Shown here in pieces: positions 14,858-16,061 of a DNA stretch of 16,061 nt; position 1 is the stretch's first letter, and each line of letters starts with the position of its first letter. Source of the stretch: Actinomycetes bacterium (GTDB lineage Bacteria; Actinomycetota; Acidimicrobiia; Acidimicrobiales; Acidimicrobiaceae); assembly GCA_021833085.1 (NCBI GenBank), contig JAKBGL010000011.1, forward strand, positions 1 to 16,061, read 5' to 3'. Under the pieces are notes generated by a model that had not been told where the DNA came from, made no database searches, and worked only from the letters and a program-made list of their open reading frames with translations. The position numbers were made by a program, and so were the translations under genes.

Positions 14858-14896
14858 TCACTCCGACGCTTGATATGTACGCAAACAGCATATCTG

Positions 14897-14918
14897 TGTA
14901 TGAATACAAACTCATACA
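14897..14918. promoter_or_regulatory. Inverted repeat upstream of rlmN
   Basis: TGTATGA (14897-14903) and TCATACA (14912-14918) are perfect 7-base arms with an 8-base spacer, 40 bases ahead of the rlmN frame. Position and form suit a repressor site over its promoter. On the minus strand a TTGTAT -35-like box lies in the arm, but no good -10 box follows. Confidence 0.35.
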
Positions 14919-15227
14919 AGTCGTCTAACTAGACTGAGCTACTCAACGTCCCCTCGAGCCCGTCTCTGTTTTGGTCCCATGACGGTAGAACATAGTATTC
15001 AGTGTTGACGCGCCTTCATTGTACGAACAGGTATACAGTTGAACAATGCTCTGGTAAAAACGTATAAGTTGCCGTGGATCACCAACACAATTACAGCTCG
15101 ATTGCCACTTACATCGCTATGGTAGACAGAGACTGAAAGATTTACCAAGATACCTTGCATCCCTAGGCTTCTAAAGCAGATCGACTGCGATAGATAAGGC
15201 GTTTTTGCATCCGGAACCAAATCCAAT

Positions 15228-15247
15228 ATGAATCCTTATAGATTCAT
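15228..15247. repeat. Perfect 7-bp inverted repeat
   Basis: ATGAATC (15228-15234) and GATTCAT (15241-15247) with a 6-base loop. Role unknown; one of three hairpins spread over 200 bases next to the insertion element. Confidence 0.35.
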
Positions 15248-15286
15248 CCCTCAAGTCGCAGATCCTTAAAGGGTGCCCTACCTATG

Positions 15287-15318
15287 GCGGTTAGTTCGAT
15301 AACCGCGTTTATGTTTTG
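15287..15318 (+). terminator. Hairpin with T-rich tail, possible terminator
   Basis: GCGGTTA (15287-15293), 6-base loop, TAACCGC (15300-15306), followed by GTTTATGTTTT. This has a weak rho-independent form on the plus strand, but no plus-strand gene ends upstream in this window, so it may be an orphan or an element end. A GAGTC/GACTC hairpin (15404-15419) lies further right. Confidence 0.3.
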
Positions 15319-15437
15319 GAACGCTTACACCTGCAAAGTTCAATTTAAACTACGATGGTCAAGTAACTCGTCGTACTGAAATAATCCTTCACTTTAGGCA
15401 TTCGAGTCCTTGAAGACTCTTCGCGACGCACGGTGAA

Positions 15438-15909
15438 TTACCAAAATGGGGTGTGAGGCGCAATGTCTCTGGCTTTAGCCATAGGGATGTAGAGCCCCAC
15501 CATAGCGAAGCCCTGAGACCTGCGCTCAAACGTTGTGCTGATTAGCCACATACTGCTTGATGATTTCTAGCGGGGCACCGCCGACCGTAGCGACGAAGTA
15601 TGAGTTTGTCCACAGCGTTGGGAGTCTGTGGCGAAGACGTGGAAACTCATCACGCAACAGCCGAGACGACCGACCCTTGATCTCTTTGACGAGACGATGG
15701 ATGCTATATTGGGGATCGATACCAACGAGAAGATGGACGTGATCGGGCATGGTTTCGAGTTCAGTTAACTCAGCCCCTCGCTCGACGCACACCTGGGTAA
15801 TGATTTCCTTGAGCCGAGTGTCGACGGAGCTGTACTTTGGATCGTCGGTGATAACCGATCTGCGGTACTTGGGACACTATACAAGTGCGTCCAGCAGCTC
15901 GGACGTCAT
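15438..15909. mobile_element. IS200/IS605-type insertion sequence remnant or end
   Basis: It contains the Y1 transposase frame (15526-15909). Beyond the 3' end of that gene is an imperfect hairpin, TGGCT-TT-AGCCA (15470-15481), extended by TCT/AGG after one mismatch. Subterminal imperfect hairpins of this kind are what TnpA recognises instead of terminal inverted repeats. A TTAC at 15438-15441 lies just outside and is the insertion tetranucleotide of IS608, but TTAC is common, so the left boundary is a guess. The right boundary is not defined: divergent plus-strand sequence (see the RNA entry) may be part of the element or a second element. Confidence 0.55.
15526..15909 (-). pseudogene. tnpA: IS200/IS605 family Y1 transposase with internal amber stop
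   Basis: HUH single-strand transposase. From GTG 15792 the 88-residue frame has the HUH pair in MPDHVHLLVG (H18, H20), IKGRSSRLLRDEFP (38-51), LWTNSYFVATVGGAPLE (60-76) and the nucleophile Tyr in IIKQYVANQ (Y81). The same frame continues upstream through CPKYRRSVITDD, the conserved N-terminal strand, and reaches ATG 15909. The full frame would be about 127 codons, near the normal 130-150, but TAG at 15877-15879 falls exactly at the conserved Trp of the family LVWCPKYRR motif. One G-to-A change from TGG explains it. Residues before this (MTSELLDALV) resemble the family poorly and no ribosome site precedes ATG 15909. Catalytic residues are intact, so it may be recently inactivated, or the N-terminus may have been cut by the neighbouring element. 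Confidence 0.85.
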
Positions 15910-15927
15910 AGCCACAAGGAGGTAGAA

Positions 15928-16061
15928 ATGACGTAACTGAGCGACAAGCTCACGATAGCTAGCCGGTGCAAGTCCGGTCCAAGGAGACGCCAGAGCCCTT
16001 GGTAGTGAAACCTCCGGCTTAGGTAGAGATGCCTGGGTCGAAGCGGGGTGGATCAAATGTG
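15928..16061 (+). ncRNA. Structured RNA, possible HEARO / IscB-type omega RNA (partial, runs off window)
   Basis: Dense nested pairing on the plus strand: TGAGC (15938-15942) with GCTCA (15948-15952); AGCCGG (15961-15966) with CCGGCT (16014-16019); CCAAGG (15979-15984) with CCTTGG (15997-16002) as a perfect 6-bp stem inside it; and CTTAGG (16018-16023) with CCTGGG (16032-16037) using G-U pairs. Conserved-looking single strands such as GTGCAAGT and GTAGTGAAA lie between. It starts right after ATGA (15928-15931); HEARO elements are reported to insert after ATGA or GTGA. It diverges from an IS200/IS605 transposase, the class of element that carries TnpB/IscB and their RNAs. If correct, an IscB-like nuclease gene should follow past 16061. 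A group II intron 5' domain is the main alternative, as these also carry a GGTGCAAGTCC-like stem; the start GAGCGAC is close to the intron 5' consensus GUGYG but does not fit it. Confidence 0.45.

Larger units (their letters stand above)
14861..15430. other. Gene-poor region between rlmN and the IS200/IS605 element
   Basis: About 570 bases with no supported gene. The open frame 15226-14999 (-, 75 codons from TTG) has no ribosome site or recognisable motif. The stretch holds several short perfect hairpins, listed separately, and no recognisable tRNA. It may be decayed mobile DNA next to the transposase. Confidence 0.5.

Noticed and set aside
14999..15226. 75-codon minus-strand frame near the insertion element
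   Set aside because: TTG start without ribosome site, no recognisable motif; kept only as a note in the gap entry.
15287..15306. tRNA T-arm (GGTTAGTTCGATAACC)
   Set aside because: Loop length and position do not fit a T-arm, and no acceptor, D or anticodon arms surround it.

Overview
The window looks like chromosome from a moderate-GC actinomycete-type bacterium. The closest feel is the acidophilic Acidimicrobiia (Acidithrix/Ferrimicrobium-like). That placement is an inference from the protein styles (dGTPase, acyl-CoA ligase, AcuI, RlmN) and mixed base composition, not from a marker gene. Nearly all recognisable genes are housekeeping or metabolic. The mobile DNA is confined to the right edge.

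Layout. Positions 1-1000 carry an orphan ABC ATPase (+), convergent with a gamma-carbonic-anhydrase-like protein (-). About 720 bases without a convincing gene follow. Then comes a minus-strand block which, in transcription order (right to left), reads thiO-thiS-thiG (stop/start overlaps), a 240-base gap, thiD, a CYTH-CHAD protein and a ParA/MinD-type ATPase that overlaps the CHAD gene by ATGA. ThiO makes dehydroglycine, ThiS is the sulfur carrier, ThiG builds the thiazole and ThiD makes HMP-PP, so the first four serve thiamine synthesis. The CHAD and ParA pair is a separate two-gene unit at the 3' end of that block.

A second gene-poor stretch (about 840 bases) separates thiO from a plus-strand group: a fatty-acyl-CoA-ligase-like enzyme, a small charged helical protein and an AcuI/YhdH acrylyl-CoA-reductase-type oxidoreductase. 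This faces a minus-strand series of rlmN, a four-helix membrane protein and a dGTPase. The rlmN reading frame has a full-length N-terminal domain but no ATG/GTG/TTG in front of it.

The right edge (from about 15430) holds an IS200/IS605 Y1 transposase gene (-) with an in-frame amber stop at a conserved Trp position. Divergent from it, on the plus strand, is a stretch with several nested perfect stems that looks like a structured RNA running off the window. I favour a HEARO / IscB-type omega RNA; a group II intron 5' domain is the main alternative.

Most interesting: the translationally coupled CHAD-ParA pair, a candidate polyphosphate-granule positioning system, and the transposase/structured-RNA junction at the edge.
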